DNA of 64,000 bases from CAWAHD01 sp963781785 (GCA_963781785.1 CAWAHD010000005.1:1116001-1180000); one strand, 5' to 3'; positions 27,270-39,241 are shown, numbered from the stretch's first letter. Program-made: numbers and translations. The notes: generated from the sequence alone by a model not told the origin.

Positions 27270-27884
27270 AGCTGGGGATCATCTCCGATATCCACGGTGA
27301 TCCGGCGCCCTCGAGCTCGCGTGGGCGCACCTGACGACGATGGGCGCAGACCGGATCGTCTGCGCCGGCGATCTCGCTGGCTATGGGCCGTTCCCCGACC
27401 GGGTGGTCTCGTTTCTGAAGGAACATCGGATCGACTCAGTCCGCGGCAACCACGACCGCTGGGCACTGGAGCGCGGCCTCGGCGTCCCCGATACCTACGG
27501 CGGCGGCACCCCGAACTCCGAGACGCTCGACTTTCTGGCGTCCCTGCCCGTCAGCCTCGTTTTCGCCGCGCAATCCGCGATCGGGGTAGTCGTCCACGGC
27601 TCGCCACGCTCCGACATGGATTTCGTCACCGAGAGCTCTCATCCACCGCACGTGTTGAAGGGCTATCTCCGGGAGCTCCAATCTCACATCCTGATCGTCG
27701 GCCATACGCACCGGCCAATGTGGTTTCGCTGCGCCACGGCGTCGTGATCAACCCCGGCTCGGCCGTCTCGATGCCGGTCGTCGACAGCTCGCGGACGTTC
27801 GCTCTCTTGGACGCGGACACGCTCGAGCCGACCTTCCACGACGTCGAGAGCGGCCAGACGGTCGAGATCGAGCCCTGGAAGTGA
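27266..27884 (+). CDS. Calcineurin-like metallophosphoesterase, YfcE/MJ0936 type (two frameshifts)
   Basis: A two-metal phosphodiesterase. The ATG at 27266 overlaps the proC stop. Metal-ligand motifs in order: MKLGIISDIHGD, CAGDLAGYGPFPD, SVRGNHDRWAL, VVVHGSP and LIVGHTHRPMWF. C-terminal strands follow: GVVINPGSAV, SRTFALLDADT and HDVESGQTVEIE. The frame shifts near 27305 and near 27735, each with the product continuing (GALELAWAHLTTMGAD; RLRHGVVINPGSV-like). ~205 residues, typical for this family. Natural substrate unknown. Confidence 0.85.
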
Positions 27885-27977
27885 GCGTGACGGCGCTCGC
27901 TCCTCCCCTTTTTCAGCAACGGGGGTATACAATGGCTGATCGGCGGGATGGCTTCCCTGATCGAGGAGCGCATGACG

Positions 27978-30360
27978 ATGAGTGGTGCATTGAGGCTGGC
28001 CAGCAGGCTTGGCACCGCGCTCGTCCTGATGGTGGCGCTCGCGTTCGTGGTCTCGATCGCGCTGTCTGACCCGAACTTTGGCCGCAGCACAACGGGCAAG
28101 AGGGTGCGCTCCGTTCGCCCGCACGCCTCGCCGAAGACTGCCCGCAAGGCATGGAACCGGAGAGAAGATGGCTCGCCCATGCTTTATGGCGACGGCTGGT
28201 TTGATGACAGCGGGTATTTCTTCGCGGTTATCTTCACCGGCGCGGTCGAAGATCCCAGCTCGCTCGACCAGATCGGAGCCGCACTTTCCGGCAGGGCCGC
28301 CAAGGGCGTGAGCTATCTCCGCGGGGTACTGGCCGGGGTTCCGCGTGACGCCCCGGACGCTGCCGCGCAGACCGTGCAGTTGCACCTGGCGATCGGCGGC
28401 CTCTTCATGTACGAGGGTGACTTTGCGGCCGCGGAGCGGGAATTTGAGGCTGCCCGCGAATTTGAGCCCAAAGACGACGAGCTGGTGAGGGCGAATTATG
28501 AGGCCCTGCTCGGCTTGGCCGAGCTCCGGCGCGGGGAGGTCGAGAACTGCGTCGCCTGCTGCAACGAGGAAAGCTGCATCTTCCCCCTGGCCCCGGGCGC
28601 GATTCATCGCCAGAAGAGCGGGTCGCGGCAAGCCATGCGCCACTTCACCGCCTACCTGGAAAAACGGCCCGAGGACCTGGGCGTGCGCTGGCTCTTGAAC
28701 GTCGCCGCCATGACGCTCGGCGAGTACCCCGACAAGGTGCCTTCGCGATTCCTGATCCCCGAGGAGCCGTTCCGGTCGCGCCTGGACGTGGGCCGGTTTC
28801 CCAACATCGCGGCCCGCGTCGGCCTCGATCCCGGCGAGAACATGGCCGGCGGCAGCATCCTCGACGACTTTAACGGCGATGGCCGGCTCGACGTCTTCAC
28901 GAGTACCGCCGACCCGACGCGCGGAGCCCGCCTCTTGATCAACCGTGGCGACGGCCGCTTCGAGGAGCGGTCCGAAAAGGCCGGTCTCGGTCGCCAGATC
29001 GCGGCGCTCAATTGCAACCAGGCCGACTACGACAATGACGGCGACCTGGACGTCTACCTGATGCGGGGCGGCTGGGAAGACCCGATCCGCCCATCGCTGT
29101 TGCGCAACGAGGGTGATGGCACCTTTACCGACGTGACGGAGGCCAGTGGCGTGGGCACACCCATCGCCTCGCAATCGGCGGCGTGGGGCGACTACGACAA
29201 CGACGGCGACGTGGACCTGTTCGTTGCCGGCGAGTATCTCCCCGATCAGCCGGCAGGCGGCCTCCCCGGCGCGACGCCGCCTGAACCCGATCCGCGCAAT
29301 GACTGCCGGCTCTTTCGCAACAATGGTGACGGCACCTTCACCAATCGTCGCCGCTAGCGGCCGGCGTGCTCAACAAGCGCAGGGCCAAGGGGGCGGCCTG
29401 GGGCGACTACGACGGCGACGGCCGGGTCGACCTGTATGTCTCCAACTCGGGCCAGGAGAATCGGCTGTACCACAATAACGGCGACGGCACGTTCACGGAC
29501 CTGGCCCCGCAGTTGGGGGTCACCCATCCGATCAAGAGCTTCTCTTGCTGGTTCTTTGACTACGACAATGACGGACGGCAGGACCTGTTCGTCACCGGCT
29601 TCAACGGGACGCTCGCCGACGTCGTGCGCAGCCATCTCGGCCAGGAGACCCCGGGAGAGCGGCCCCGGCTCTACCACAACGAGGGCCCGCCGGCTTCCGG
29701 GACGTGACCAGGGAGGCCGGGCTCGACAGGGTCTTGCTGGTCATGGGCTCCAACTTCGGCGACATCGACAACGACGGCTACCTCGACATCTACCTGGGCA
29801 CTGGCCAGCCGGCCTATTTCTACGTGGTCCCCAACGTGATGCTCAAAAACGTGGAGGGGAAGCGGTTCGAGGACGTGACCACGTCCACGGGAACCGGCCA
29901 CCTCCAAAAGGGCCACGGGATCTCCTTCGGCGACTGGGACCGCGACGGCGACGTCGACATTTTCCTCTCCTCCGGCGGTGCGACGCCAGGGGACAAGGCC
30001 CATAACATCCTGTTCCAGAACCCAGGGCACGGCCACCACTGGATTAACGTCAAGCTCGTCGGGACCCGGTCCAACCGCGCGGCCCTCGGCGCGCAGGTGC
30101 GGGTCGATCTTCCGAGCCCTACCGGGGGCATCGCCTCCCTCTACCGGGTGATCGGCAGCGGATCGAGTTTCGGCGGCAACAGCCTGGCCCCGACAATCGG
30201 GCTCGGGGCGGCCACCGCGATTCCGACGCTGGAAATCTACTGGCCGACAAGCGGCCTCCGCCAGACTTTCCACAATGTGCCGCCGGACCGGGCCATCGAG
30301 ATCACCGAAGGCCGCGACGAGTACCGTGTCCTCGACTGGACTCCAATCGTCGCAAGATAG
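27978..30360 (+). CDS. CRTAC1-like FG-GAP/ASPIC-UnbV exported protein with TPR-like N-terminus (two frameshifts)
   Basis: The ATG at 27978 is chosen because GAGGAG lies 9 nt upstream. The signal/anchor is RLGTALVLMVALAFVVSIAL. Residues ~100-230 form TPR-like helices (FMYEGDFAAAEREFEAAREF; FTAYLEKRPEDLGVRWLLN). A seven-bladed FG-GAP/VCBS propeller follows, with calcium loops such as DFNGDGRLDVF, DYDNDGDLDVY, DYDNDGDVDLF, DYDGDGRVDLY and DIDNDGYLDIY. The C-terminal ASPIC/UnbV domain has NPGHGHHWINVKLVGTRSNR and SFGGNS. Shifts near 29350 and 29690 split it into three frames. ~794 residues. Close paralogue of the intact gene just downstream; probably a surface protein that binds glycan or protein partners. 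Confidence 0.85.
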
Positions 30361-30512
30361 ACGACTAATTTGATCGGTTGCCCGGAATTTTGGGCCGCGG
30401 TCCGACGGTTTGTCGCATATTACTTCGAATACCTTAGTAGTGAGCCAGGGCGACCGTCGAGTCGCTGCCGGGGCGAGCATGCGCAACTGGACGCATTGAT
30501 GGAGTGATTGCC

Positions 30513-32903
30513 ATGCGCTCAATCGTTGCGGTGATCCTCGCGGGCATTTTGTGTGTGGCGATTGCGGTCACGGTGGTCGCGTCGTTCGTCGGCGTTGACT
30601 GGTGGCAAAAACCGGCTCACAAAGTCCCGAGCGCGGGCCCGGTGCAGCGTCCCGCTCCGGCCGTGACGGCGCTCTTGCAGACATATCCCGACCCGAATGC
30701 CCCGGGGACTTCCTCGTGGATCTTTGTCGAACGGCACGATTTCGATGGCGACATTGCACCGACGGCTCAGCCGTATGCCGGGGTCGTGCGGAACCACCAA
30801 TCGCTCGACGAGCTGCGGGAGTCACTGCGCGGCAAGGGCCGGCGAGGGATCGCCGCGCTCAGAGCGCAATACGATCAGCTCCGATTGGACTCGCCGCCGA
30901 CCCTCGCACAAGCGGTCAAGGCGATTCCGCTGGCGCGGTCGATCGCGTTCCTTTACATGTACGAAGGGAAGTTCACCGAAGCGACGGAGTGGCTCGAACA
31001 AGCGATGACCGTGTGCCGCAGGCCCGAGGTGTCGCCGGACGTCCAGGCAAACCTGCATGTCCTCTTGGGAGTGACCGCATTTCGACGCGGTGAAATGGAG
31101 AATTGCCTGGACTGCATGGGACCATCGAGCTGCATCTTCCCGCTGGAGCCGGCGGCGGTGCACCGGCAGCAGGCGGGCTCTCGGGAGGCGATCCGGCAGT
31201 TTACGGCCTACCTCGAGTGGGCGCCCGGCGACCTCCAGGCTCGCTGGCTCTTGAACCTGGCCTACATGACGGTGGGTGAGTACCCCGAGCGTGTTCCGCG
31301 TGCGTTCCTGATCCCGCCGGACTCGTTCCGCTCGAAGCTCGACGTGGGGCGGTTTGAAAATGTCGCGCCTTTGGTCGGCCTGAGTGTGCGAGGCCCGAAC
31401 CTCGCCGGGGGAAGCGTGTTCGACGATTTCACCGGCGACGACTTGCCCGACCTGTTCACCACGTCGATCGACGCCGACCTGGGGGCGTCACTGTTCGTCA
31501 ATCGCGGCGATGGAACATTTGAAGACCGTTCGGCGGCTGCCGGCCTCAACCCTCAGATCTATGTCCTGAACCTGGCACGAGCTGATTACGACAACGACGG
31601 CAAGGCCGACGTGGTCCTGTTGCGGGGAGCCTGGGAGAAGCCGAGCCGCCTGTCGCTCTTGCGCAACAAGGGAGCTGGCGTTTTTGAAGACGTGACGATC
31701 GCCGCCGGACTGGGCGAGCCGCTCTCGACCGAGTCGGCCGTGTGGGGCGACTACGATAACGACGGCCGGCTCGACCTCTTCGTCTGCGGTGAGTACCATC
31801 GCGACGCACCGAGCGACAGCGACCTGAGCCGGCTCTATCACAACCAGGGCGACGGCACGTTCAAGAACGTCGCAAGGTCCGCCGGTATCATTGACAAACG
31901 CATTGCCAAGGGGTCTGCCTGGGGGGACTACGACGGCGACGGCCGCCTCGATCTTTTCATCTCAAATCACGACGGAGATTGCCGCCTCTATCACAACGAG
32001 GGCAACGGCACCTTCAACGATGTCGCTCCCGACCTCGGCCTCACCGGACCCAGCCACCAGCGTTCATTCGCCTGCTGGTTCTGGGATTTCGATAACGACG
32101 GCCGGCTCGACCTGTTCGTCAACGACTATTACGCCTTCGGCGCCGACACGATCATCCACTATCTGGGCCTGAAGGGCAAAGATCCCGGCCACCCTCACCT
32201 CTACAAGAACCTCGGCGAAAAGGGCTTTCGCGACGTCAGCCTCGAGGTGGGCCTCGACTGGCCAATCACCGCGATGGGTGCAAACTTCGGAGACATCGAC
32301 AACGACGGCTACCTCGATGCCTACTTCGGAACCGGCGGGATGGCGTATGCGGGCCTCGTCCCCAACGTCATGCTCAAGAATATCGAGGGGCGCCGCTTCG
32401 AGGACGTGACCGATTCGTCACGCACCGGCCACCTTCAAAAAGGACACGGAGTCTCATTTGCCGACTGGGACTGCGACGGCGATCTCGACCTCTACATGGT
32501 CCTGGGCGGCGCTTATCCAGGCGACCAGTCCTTCAACGTCCTGTTCCAGAACCCGGGACACCATCACCACTGGCTGAAGGTCAAGCTCGTTGGGCGGCAG
32601 TCCAATCGCTCAGCCATCGGCGCCCAGATCCATGTCGAGCTGAAAGGGCACGACGGCAAGCCGCGGTCGGTTTTCCGGACAATCGGCAACAATGGCAGCT
32701 TCGGCGGCAATTCCCTGGTCGAGACGATCGGCATGGGAGATACCGCCCTAGCCGACCAGGTTACCGTGAGCTGGCCGGTAACCGGGAAGACCCAGGTGTT
32801 CCATAGCGTCGCCGCCGACCAGTTCATGGAGATCACGGAAGGGAGCGATGCGGTTCGCGTGATTCAGCAGAAGGCACTTGCCGTCCCTCCGCCGCCCGGC
32901 TGA
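30513..32903 (+). CDS. CRTAC1-like FG-GAP/ASPIC-UnbV exported protein with TPR-like N-terminus (intact)
   Basis: 796 residues from ATG 30513 (GGAG 8 nt upstream). The anchor/signal is SIVAVILAGILCVAIAVTVV. TPR-like helices at ~110-260 include YMYEGKFTEATEWLEQAMTV. MENCLDCMGPSSCIFPLEPA matches the paralogue's VENCVACCNEESCIFPLAPG, a conserved Cys-containing loop. The propeller repeats DDFTGDDLPDLF, DYDNDGKADVVL, DYDNDGRLDLF, DYDGDGRLDLF and DIDNDGYLDAYF carry calcium-binding Asp patterns. ASPIC/UnbV at the C-terminus: NPGHHHHWLKVKLVGRQSNR, GNSLVETIGMGD, VTVSWPVTGKTQ. Tandem with the preceding gene (152-nt gap); clearly a gene duplication. Confidence 0.9.
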   Translation: MRSIVAVILAGILCVAIAVTVVASFVGVDWWQKPAHKVPSAGPVQRPAPAVTALLQTYPDPNAPGTSSWIFVERHDFDGDIAPTAQPYAGVVRNHQSLDELRESLRGKGRRGIAALRAQYDQLRLDSPPTLAQAVKAIPLARSIAFLYMYEGKFTEATEWLEQAMTVCRRPEVSPDVQANLHVLLGVTAFRRGEMENCLDCMGPSSCIFPLEPAAVHRQQAGSREAIRQFTAYLEWAPGDLQARWLLNLAYMTVGEYPERVPRAFLIPPDSFRSKLDVGRFENVAPLVGLSVRGPNLAGGSVFDDFTGDDLPDLFTTSIDADLGASLFVNRGDGTFEDRSAAAGLNPQIYVLNLARADYDNDGKADVVLLRGAWEKPSRLSLLRNKGAGVFEDVTIAAGLGEPLSTESAVWGDYDNDGRLDLFVCGEYHRDAPSDSDLSRLYHNQGDGTFKNVARSAGIIDKRIAKGSAWGDYDGDGRLDLFISNHDGDCRLYHNEGNGTFNDVAPDLGLTGPSHQRSFACWFWDFDNDGRLDLFVNDYYAFGADTIIHYLGLKGKDPGHPHLYKNLGEKGFRDVSLEVGLDWPITAMGANFGDIDNDGYLDAYFGTGGMAYAGLVPNVMLKNIEGRRFEDVTDSSRTGHLQKGHGVSFADWDCDGDLDLYMVLGGAYPGDQSFNVLFQNPGHHHHWLKVKLVGRQSNRSAIGAQIHVELKGHDGKPRSVFRTIGNNGSFGGNSLVETIGMGDTALADQVTVSWPVTGKTQVFHSVAADQFMEITEGSDAVRVIQQKALAVPPPPG

Positions 32904-32911
32904 CCTTTGGA

Positions 32912-35900
32912 TCAGCATGTCGGGGTGTCGCTGCGCCCCGGCGATCCCGGTGAACCGGCACGAGACGAGCTACCGCCGAACACGCAATGTACCGGTCGAA
33001 ACGCGCAGTACAGCCCGAGCAACAGCCAGGCGAAGAGCCCGGCGATCGACCCCAGGAGACCCACCTGAAACGATCGCGGGCGATAAGTATAGACGAGGCG
33101 GTGCTGCCCGGCGGAGGCGATTGCCCCGCGCATTGCGACGTTCACCCGATAAATCGGTGCCGGATGATCGTCGATCGTGAGCTCCCAGCCGGGATAGTCG
33201 ACATCCGCCAGAATGACCAATCCCGATGACTCGAGCGTGACGTCCAGAATTGCCTGCTGTGGGTCTGGGTAGCGCACCCTGACCGACTCGCTCTTTTTCG
33301 GCCGCTCGTGCGAGAGCTTCGACCTGACCTGGGCCAGGTCAGTGCGGCTCAGCCACGCCACTTCGCGGGGGTCGTAAAAATCCAGCGCCGGGTCGGTCCA
33401 GAACACGTCCCGGGGATAAAAGATCGCTTGCCTGTCCTCTGCTTTGACCTCGCCAGAGGGCCCGTCCACCGGTCTCAAGGCTCGCCGCGCTGTGCACGAC
33501 CCACGAGCGAGGCATCTCGTGTTCGTTGCGCAGTACCTCGAAGTCCTGACTATGGGGCCATTCCTTCGCCTCTGCCTGGCCGCCTGGACCGCGAGAGCGG
33601 CCCTTCTCGGGATAGATCAATTCGCTCTCAAAGCGAAACGCGGCGGAAGCGTGGTGCCCGTCGCGCCAGCCGTTGGCCTTGGCGGGGACCACGAAATAAC
33701 GTGTGTTCCACAGATCGTAGGCCCGGCGGGGATAGTAGACCACGCTCTCGCCCACTGCGATGCCGAGCGCTTTCGCGAGATCCGCACCGGCCACCGGTCG
33801 ATAATAGCCCGAGAAGTACCAATCATATTCCAAAAGCTCCCCAACACCCGCGGAGTACGTATATTCGATTCCATAAGGGATGCCATACTTCGGCTGGATT
33901 GTAGCACGCTCCCACGCCACGAGATCGTGGACTCGATCGGACGACGTCGTCGTGTTCCAGGCCGGCGGGTTCCACGGCGGCATCCGATGCACGCGAAATG
34001 GGCCGGGAACCGCCTGGTCACGCTGCGCTTCCGCTTTTTCGATGATCTCCACGACTGCGGGCCGGGCTTCGAAGACTGATTGCGGGACGGTCATCACGCA
34101 CCCCGAATTGGCGACCCCCAGGTCGAGCGCCATCAGGATCAAGGCAGCCGCGCCGGCTATCTGCGGACGCCTGGCAGCCAGAATGACCGGCGCCAGTCCC
34201 AGTCCGAGGACGAGGACACCATGACCCAGACCGCGCACGATCGCCCCATAGGCCTTGGCGGCAACGAGCGGCCCGAATTCCGCGGTGCGGTCGTACGTGC
34301 GAAATGCCGTCAGGATCGAGTGCTCTTGGGTCAAGACCCCTACGAGGACGCACATGCTGAAAGCGGTCAGAAACCCGATTGCGGCAATCGTTCGCTTCGA
34401 GCGGCCGGCGCAGCACTCGTCCCACCCCACGCCGGCCAGCGCGGCCAGGGCCAGCGACGTGAAAGTGAACAGCTTTGCCGGATACCGAAACCGCCCAAAG
34501 CCGGGTAAAAACGTTGCCATCCACCAGTAGATGCTGCCGTCGCCATCCTTGAGAAAGCCGTCCTCCCGGATCGTCAGCTCGGCGGGAAGATTGACCGGAC
34601 CGAGCTCTGCAAGAAGGCGCGTGAGCCCCGGTAAAGGCACCATGGCGATGGCCGTGCGTGCCGCCCAGATCGGGCTCGTGTACTGCCCCAGGGCGCCCAG
34701 CAGGCTGACGACCGCGATCGCCGACAGCCAAACTCGCCACGAGGTTCCGTGCCGTGCCGCAAAGGCGGCTCGCTGCCAGGATGACGGTCATCCCTCCCAT
34801 GTAAAGCGACGGCGCCCAGATCTTGGGATAGACGCCCGGTATCCGCATCACCTCGGGCCAGAAGCTATTCTGGCCGTAAAAACGGCCCGTCACATCGGGC
34901 CAGATCAACTCGGCCAGCCGGTACGGTTCGACGCTGTAGGCATAGATGTCGTGCGGACCGCCCCCCGCAACCCTCGTCGTCAGTTGGGTGAACTCGATGA
35001 CCGCAAGGACCTGCGCCGCCGTCAGCGCCATCGCGACGAGCGCTGCCGTCACCAGACCGAGCCACATGGCCCCCAGAGGGCGTCGCCAGCCGCGCCGTCG
35101 CCAGTAATAGAGATAGAGGAAACCCACCCCGGCCAGGGTCCAGGCCAGGGCAACCGCCACGCCCATCCATGGCATCCATCTGAGCGGCGGAGCGTTTGGG
35201 CCGAGATGGCGTTCTCGCAGTTTCGGTAGAACCACGCCCAGCGCGACCGTTACGGCCGACCAGAGCAAAACGGCCGCGATCACGAGGACAGCGGAAAACA
35301 CCGATCGCGCCCGAGGGCGCTCCGATTCTCGCGAATTCGGGCGCAGTTTTTTGGGGTTCTGTGCGTGCCCGACTAGAAGCCAGCCCCAAGGCGTAGCCAG
35401 CACCCGCTAACCCCAGGAGATAAGCCGATTGCACGTCACCGCCGAGCACTTGCATCGACAGCACGCAGGCCAGCTCGAAGAGCCCCCACCGTCGGCCAAG
35501 CCGAACCCAGCGATCAACCGCGTGCATCCCCAGGGGCAGCCACGCCGCCCCCACCAGGTAGATCACGTTGCAATACTGAAACAGGATCGGCTCGCCGAAG
35601 GTGTAACTCGAGCGCACCCAGCCCCGATCCGGCCCAGCTTATTCGCCACGATCGCAGCAGAATCAACGTCGCGATGAAGGCCAGCGCGGAGTGCATCACG
35701 ACGTAAATCCGCGCGGCCCAGGCATAGGGCAACACGGCAAAGACGAGCTTGCCGGGATAGAGGACTGCGGCGGCTGGATTCCCCAGGAGCGGCATCCCGG
35801 CGTTTTCCTCGGGCTCCCAGAGCGGCCACCGGCCCTGGCTCCACTCCTTCTGTACCCGCTCGTAGAGCGGATAATAGAAATGACCCGCGTCCCGAAACCC

Positions 35901-36023
35901 GAACTGGTGGGCCTCCAAGAGAACTGGCCGATAAGAGAGCAGAAAGAGCGACGAGAAACAGAGGAGAATGAAGATGCCGGATGAATTCTTCACGAATCTC
36001 CTCCGGAGGTCCCTCATCGACAT
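32912..36023 (-). CDS. YfhO-like multi-spanning membrane protein (frameshifts)
   Basis: A large polytopic protein of the YfhO/GT-C-like group, which in Gram-positives takes part in glycosylation of teichoic acids. Here the substrate is unknown. N-terminus from about 36023 (MSMRDLRRRFVKNSSGIFIL); ATG 36074 is another possible start. The extracytoplasmic loop FRDAGHFYYPLYERVQKEWS, GRWPLWEPEENAGMPLLGNP is the YfhO signature. There are many hydrophobic helices, then LPGFGRFRYPAKLFTFTSLA. The C-terminal soluble beta domain has LADVDYPGWELTIDD (typical YfhO end) and a last helix GLFAWLLLGLYCAF. Frames change near 35620, 35400, 34700 and 33480. ~1035 residues. Downstream of the TPR-cytochrome gene by 67 nt, same direction. 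Confidence 0.8.
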
Positions 36024-36090
36024 GATGAAGGTCGATCGCGGAATCACGAATGCGATTCTATGCCGGCTGGGCATATCTTGAGAATACCGC

Positions 36091-37942
36091 TCAATCGCGG
36101 TGAACTCGGATATGATGATCGGTGAATGACGAGTGCGGGATCGCATTCTTCACCGCCGGCATGTGGCAAGCGATGCAAAGTGCGGTCGGGTTGACCGGGC
36201 AGACCAGTCGCGCGAGCGGGCCAGACGACTCCGCCGGCGCTCCGCCACTCGAATGACCTTCCCGCCCCGACGGTCCGGAGTGGCACGTCAGGCACCTGCC
36301 CTCGTAGTGGTCCGAAGCGGTCGAGGCGTTTCGATGCGGATCGTGGCAGGTCGTGCAATCGAGCTGGTTCTGGCTTTCCGTGAAGCATCGGCTCCATGTG
36401 AGCGTCGTCGCCTGAAAGCGGACGGACGCTGGATCGCTGGGCAAGACGTCCCCACCGCGCGGGCTGTGGCACTGTCCGCACAGTTTCACGACCGGAAGCC
36501 CGGAGGCCACCGCCGGATTGACGATTGCCTTGTCCGGAAGGCCGGAATCGATCGCCAGCAGGTGGTTTCCACCAGGCCCGTGACACTTCTCGCAGCCAAT
36601 TCCTCGGTCCGACGAGCACGGGCCGGACAGTTCGACGATCGCCCGCGGACTGGTGACGTGGCACAAGAGACAGCGCCGCACCCCGTCATCGCTGAGCGGC
36701 CGCCCCAGGAACTCCCCTGTCGCAGATGGGCGCTCGGTCTGCCCCGCGGTCACGCTCCAGTGCGGCTTGTTGAGGGCGGAATACCGTGAGAGACGAAGCT
36801 CGCGGCTCTGACCTTCCTGGTCGCGGCCAACCAGTGTCAACCCGCGATCTCCGGTGCCGAAGGCATACTGGACGATGGCACTCTTGATCTGCCCTTCGAC
36901 ATTCGTGCTCTGTTGCAACCGGCCGTCACCCATCCACTGGATTGTGTGCGTGACATCCGGACGGGCTGGATCGGAAAATGAGGGAGCGGGCAGCTCAAGA
37001 TCCTTGAGCTCCCCGGCCCGGAAGAACGTGCGGGCGTGACGCGATCCTTGCTGAGCGTGGTAGATGGCGGAATGACATCGGACACAGCGCTCCGAGCCGA
37101 CATAAGGCGCTGGCTCGGCGACGAGCGGGTTGTCGTCGCGAAAGGATCCGGCCTTTTCGCACGCGGCCTGCGCGTCGCCCTTGGCCCCTTCCTGGAGAAA
37201 GGCGCGGCTCAACATCCAGAAGGCTTCCTGATCGGGGCCGAGAGCGAGCATGCTGTTCAGCTCGTGCCTGGCTTCCCGGGGCCGCTGTGCGCAGGAGCAC
37301 GCGGGCCATTTCTTTGGGCGGCACGATGGGTAGGGCGGCATCGCCCGGTCCGGCCGGTTGGTGCGTGCGAGCCTGCTGCCAGTACGCGATCGCACCGGGG
37401 ACATCGTCACGATCGAGTTGAATTGCGCCCAGCAGGGCCTCCGCGCGGGCTTTCCAGCCCGGGCGGACAGCCAGGCGGCGGGCGATCTCGCCAGCCTCGG
37501 AAAGCCGGTCGCTCGCGGAGTAAGCCAGAGTCAGCTCCCAGAGCGTCTCTGCGTGGTCCGGCTCGGCCGAATGCGCTTGTTCCCAGACCTCTAACCCGGC
37601 CGCGGCGTTGCCGCTGCGCGTGAGCGCAATCCCCAGAAGGCAGAGATCGTCGGCCGCCATGGTCTGCGACCCGAGCCGGTCGTAGACCGCCATCGCGGTC
37701 GAGTCACGGCCCAGGCGAACCGATGCCCGGGCCAGGAGCCGCAGTGCGGCCGTGTCGTTGGCCGCTGATTTGAGTCGCCGGCGCGCCAGCCCCGCGGCCG
37801 TCTCCCAGTCGCCGCGGGCGTAGGCATCGAGCCCGCGCGCCAGCGGACCGGCGGACGACCGGCCCGAGAACCACCAGACGCCAGTGCCGATCAAACTCGC
37901 TAAGAGCGCGATCGACCCCAGGAATCTGACGAAACGGCTCAC
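36091..37942 (-). CDS. TPR-heptahaem c-type cytochrome, membrane-anchored (one frameshift)
   Basis: The start GTG at 37940-37942 overlaps the upstream stop (GTGA). One N-terminal helix (FLGSIALLASLIGTGVWWF) anchors it. Residues ~40-240 are TPR-like repeats (YARGDWETAAGLARRRLKSA; LWELTLAYSASDRLSEAGEI). The second half has seven CxxCH haem sites: CVRCH, CLLCH, CEKCH, CGQCH, CTTCH, CLTCH and CIACH, with PHSSF and DHHIRVHRD at the end offering distal His ligands. This is the cytochrome c554/c-prime-like decahaem-relative layout often called TPR plus cytochrome in planctomycetes. It is likely periplasmic electron transfer. The frame shifts near 37290 (VLLRTQRPREARHELNSML reads across). ~616 residues. 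Confidence 0.87.
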
Positions 37943-39235
37943 AGCTCGTCTCCCAGGCGGCCCCACGCCTGCGCTGCCCGGAGCCAGCCCAGTGTTTCGC
38001 AGATTGCGGCCATTCGCTTTCGCGCGGCGGCCAGGGCGGGCGCGTTCGTTTTCCCCGGCTCATCGTTGGGAAGACAATCCGCAAACGTGCCCTGCAACTG
38101 GGCGCGCGCCTCGTTCATCTCTTTGGTCCGCTTGCGGTGGGTCTGGGCCTCGTCGCGCAATCCGAGGCGCTCCTGTGCCAGCGCGAGTCGGTAGTGACAC
38201 TTCGGCACGTAGGGATTGAGCTCTAGCGACTTGCTGAACGATGCCGCGGCGGCCTGCCAATCCCCCTTCTTTTCGTGAGCGACCCCGCGGTACATCCAGG
38301 TTTCGGCATCGTTGTCGGCACCCCGCGGAGGGTGCGCAAGCAAGGCGAGGAAGCCATCCAGCTCTCCTTCCTCCATGAGCATCGCGAGATAGTCGCGCCA
38401 CGCCCTGACGTCACCGGGCCTGCCCTTCAGGCAAGCCTGAAAGTGCTGCGCAGCTCGATCGCGCCGTCCCAGGGCAAGCTCGGCGCGGGCGAGGGCGCGC
38501 AGGGCCTCCCAGTCGTCGGCCGCGGCGGCGACATAGCGCTCCAGGATCCCGATCGACTCCTTCTGAGCGACCCGCTCCAGCTCGGGCCGGATCCGCATCG
38601 CCAGGAGCACCGGCCGGTCCGCCGGAAAAGCGTGATCGTATGCCGCCCACATCACCGGGAAAGCATCCTCCCAGCGGTCTTCGATCGCATATAACTTCAA
38701 CAGCTCCTGGCATCCATCGTGAAACAGGTCCTGGCCAACCGGATGGAGCGGATTCTCCGCGATCAGCTCGCGCCAGGCGGCTTCGGCGTCCTGGGCACGA
38801 TCGAGCAAAAGATACGACTGCCCCTCACGGAGAAGGGCCTCGGCCTTCTGCGGATACCACGAAGGGACCTTGTGGAGCTCGCGGGCGCAGGCAAGCGGAT
38901 CCCCACGGGCTGCCAGGACCCGCGCCAGTATCATCCGGGCCTCGCAGTCATGCGGTGACCGCCGCAAACGCGCGGCGCAGCGCCACCACTGCCTCGTTGT
39001 ATTGCTCGCGACGGATCGCATTCGATATCGTCCGGAGATCGAGAACTGGCCGGCTGTCGCGCCAGTACCACCACACGTTGAAGACTAGAAGGGCGGCAAG
39101 AACGACGACCCTAACCACTCCCGCCGCGATTGACCCGGTGCCGCGACCGGACTGTGGCGCGGAGGCCGGCGTCGGCCGGGCGGCCGGCGCGGCATCTCGA
39201 TCAGTCGGCGCGGCAACATCGGAGGTTGTGGTCAT
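37939..39235 (-). CDS. Membrane-anchored TPR protein (one frameshift)
   Basis: The ATG at 39233-39235 starts MTTTSDVAAPTDRDAAPAAR, a Pro/Ala-rich cytoplasmic leader. One helix follows (VRVVVLAALLVFNVWWYWRD), then TPR units: YNEAVVALRRRL, LARVLAARGDPLACARELHK, LARAELALGRRDRAAQHFQA, GVAHEKKGDWQAAAASFSKS and LALAQERLGLRDEAQTHRKR. A base change near 38965 moves the frame. ~431 residues, exposed on the periplasmic side. It lies 6 nt after the next TPR gene and overlaps the cytochrome gene start, so the three are one operon. A scaffold role for a membrane complex is inference from the TPR content. Confidence 0.82.
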
Positions 39236-39241
39236 GAGCGA

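Noticed and set aside
27684..29174. Long minus-strand frame of ~496 codons
   Set aside because: It lies opposite the CRTAC1-like and phosphoesterase genes, whose domains are unmistakable. It is a GC-driven shadow with no recognisable motif.
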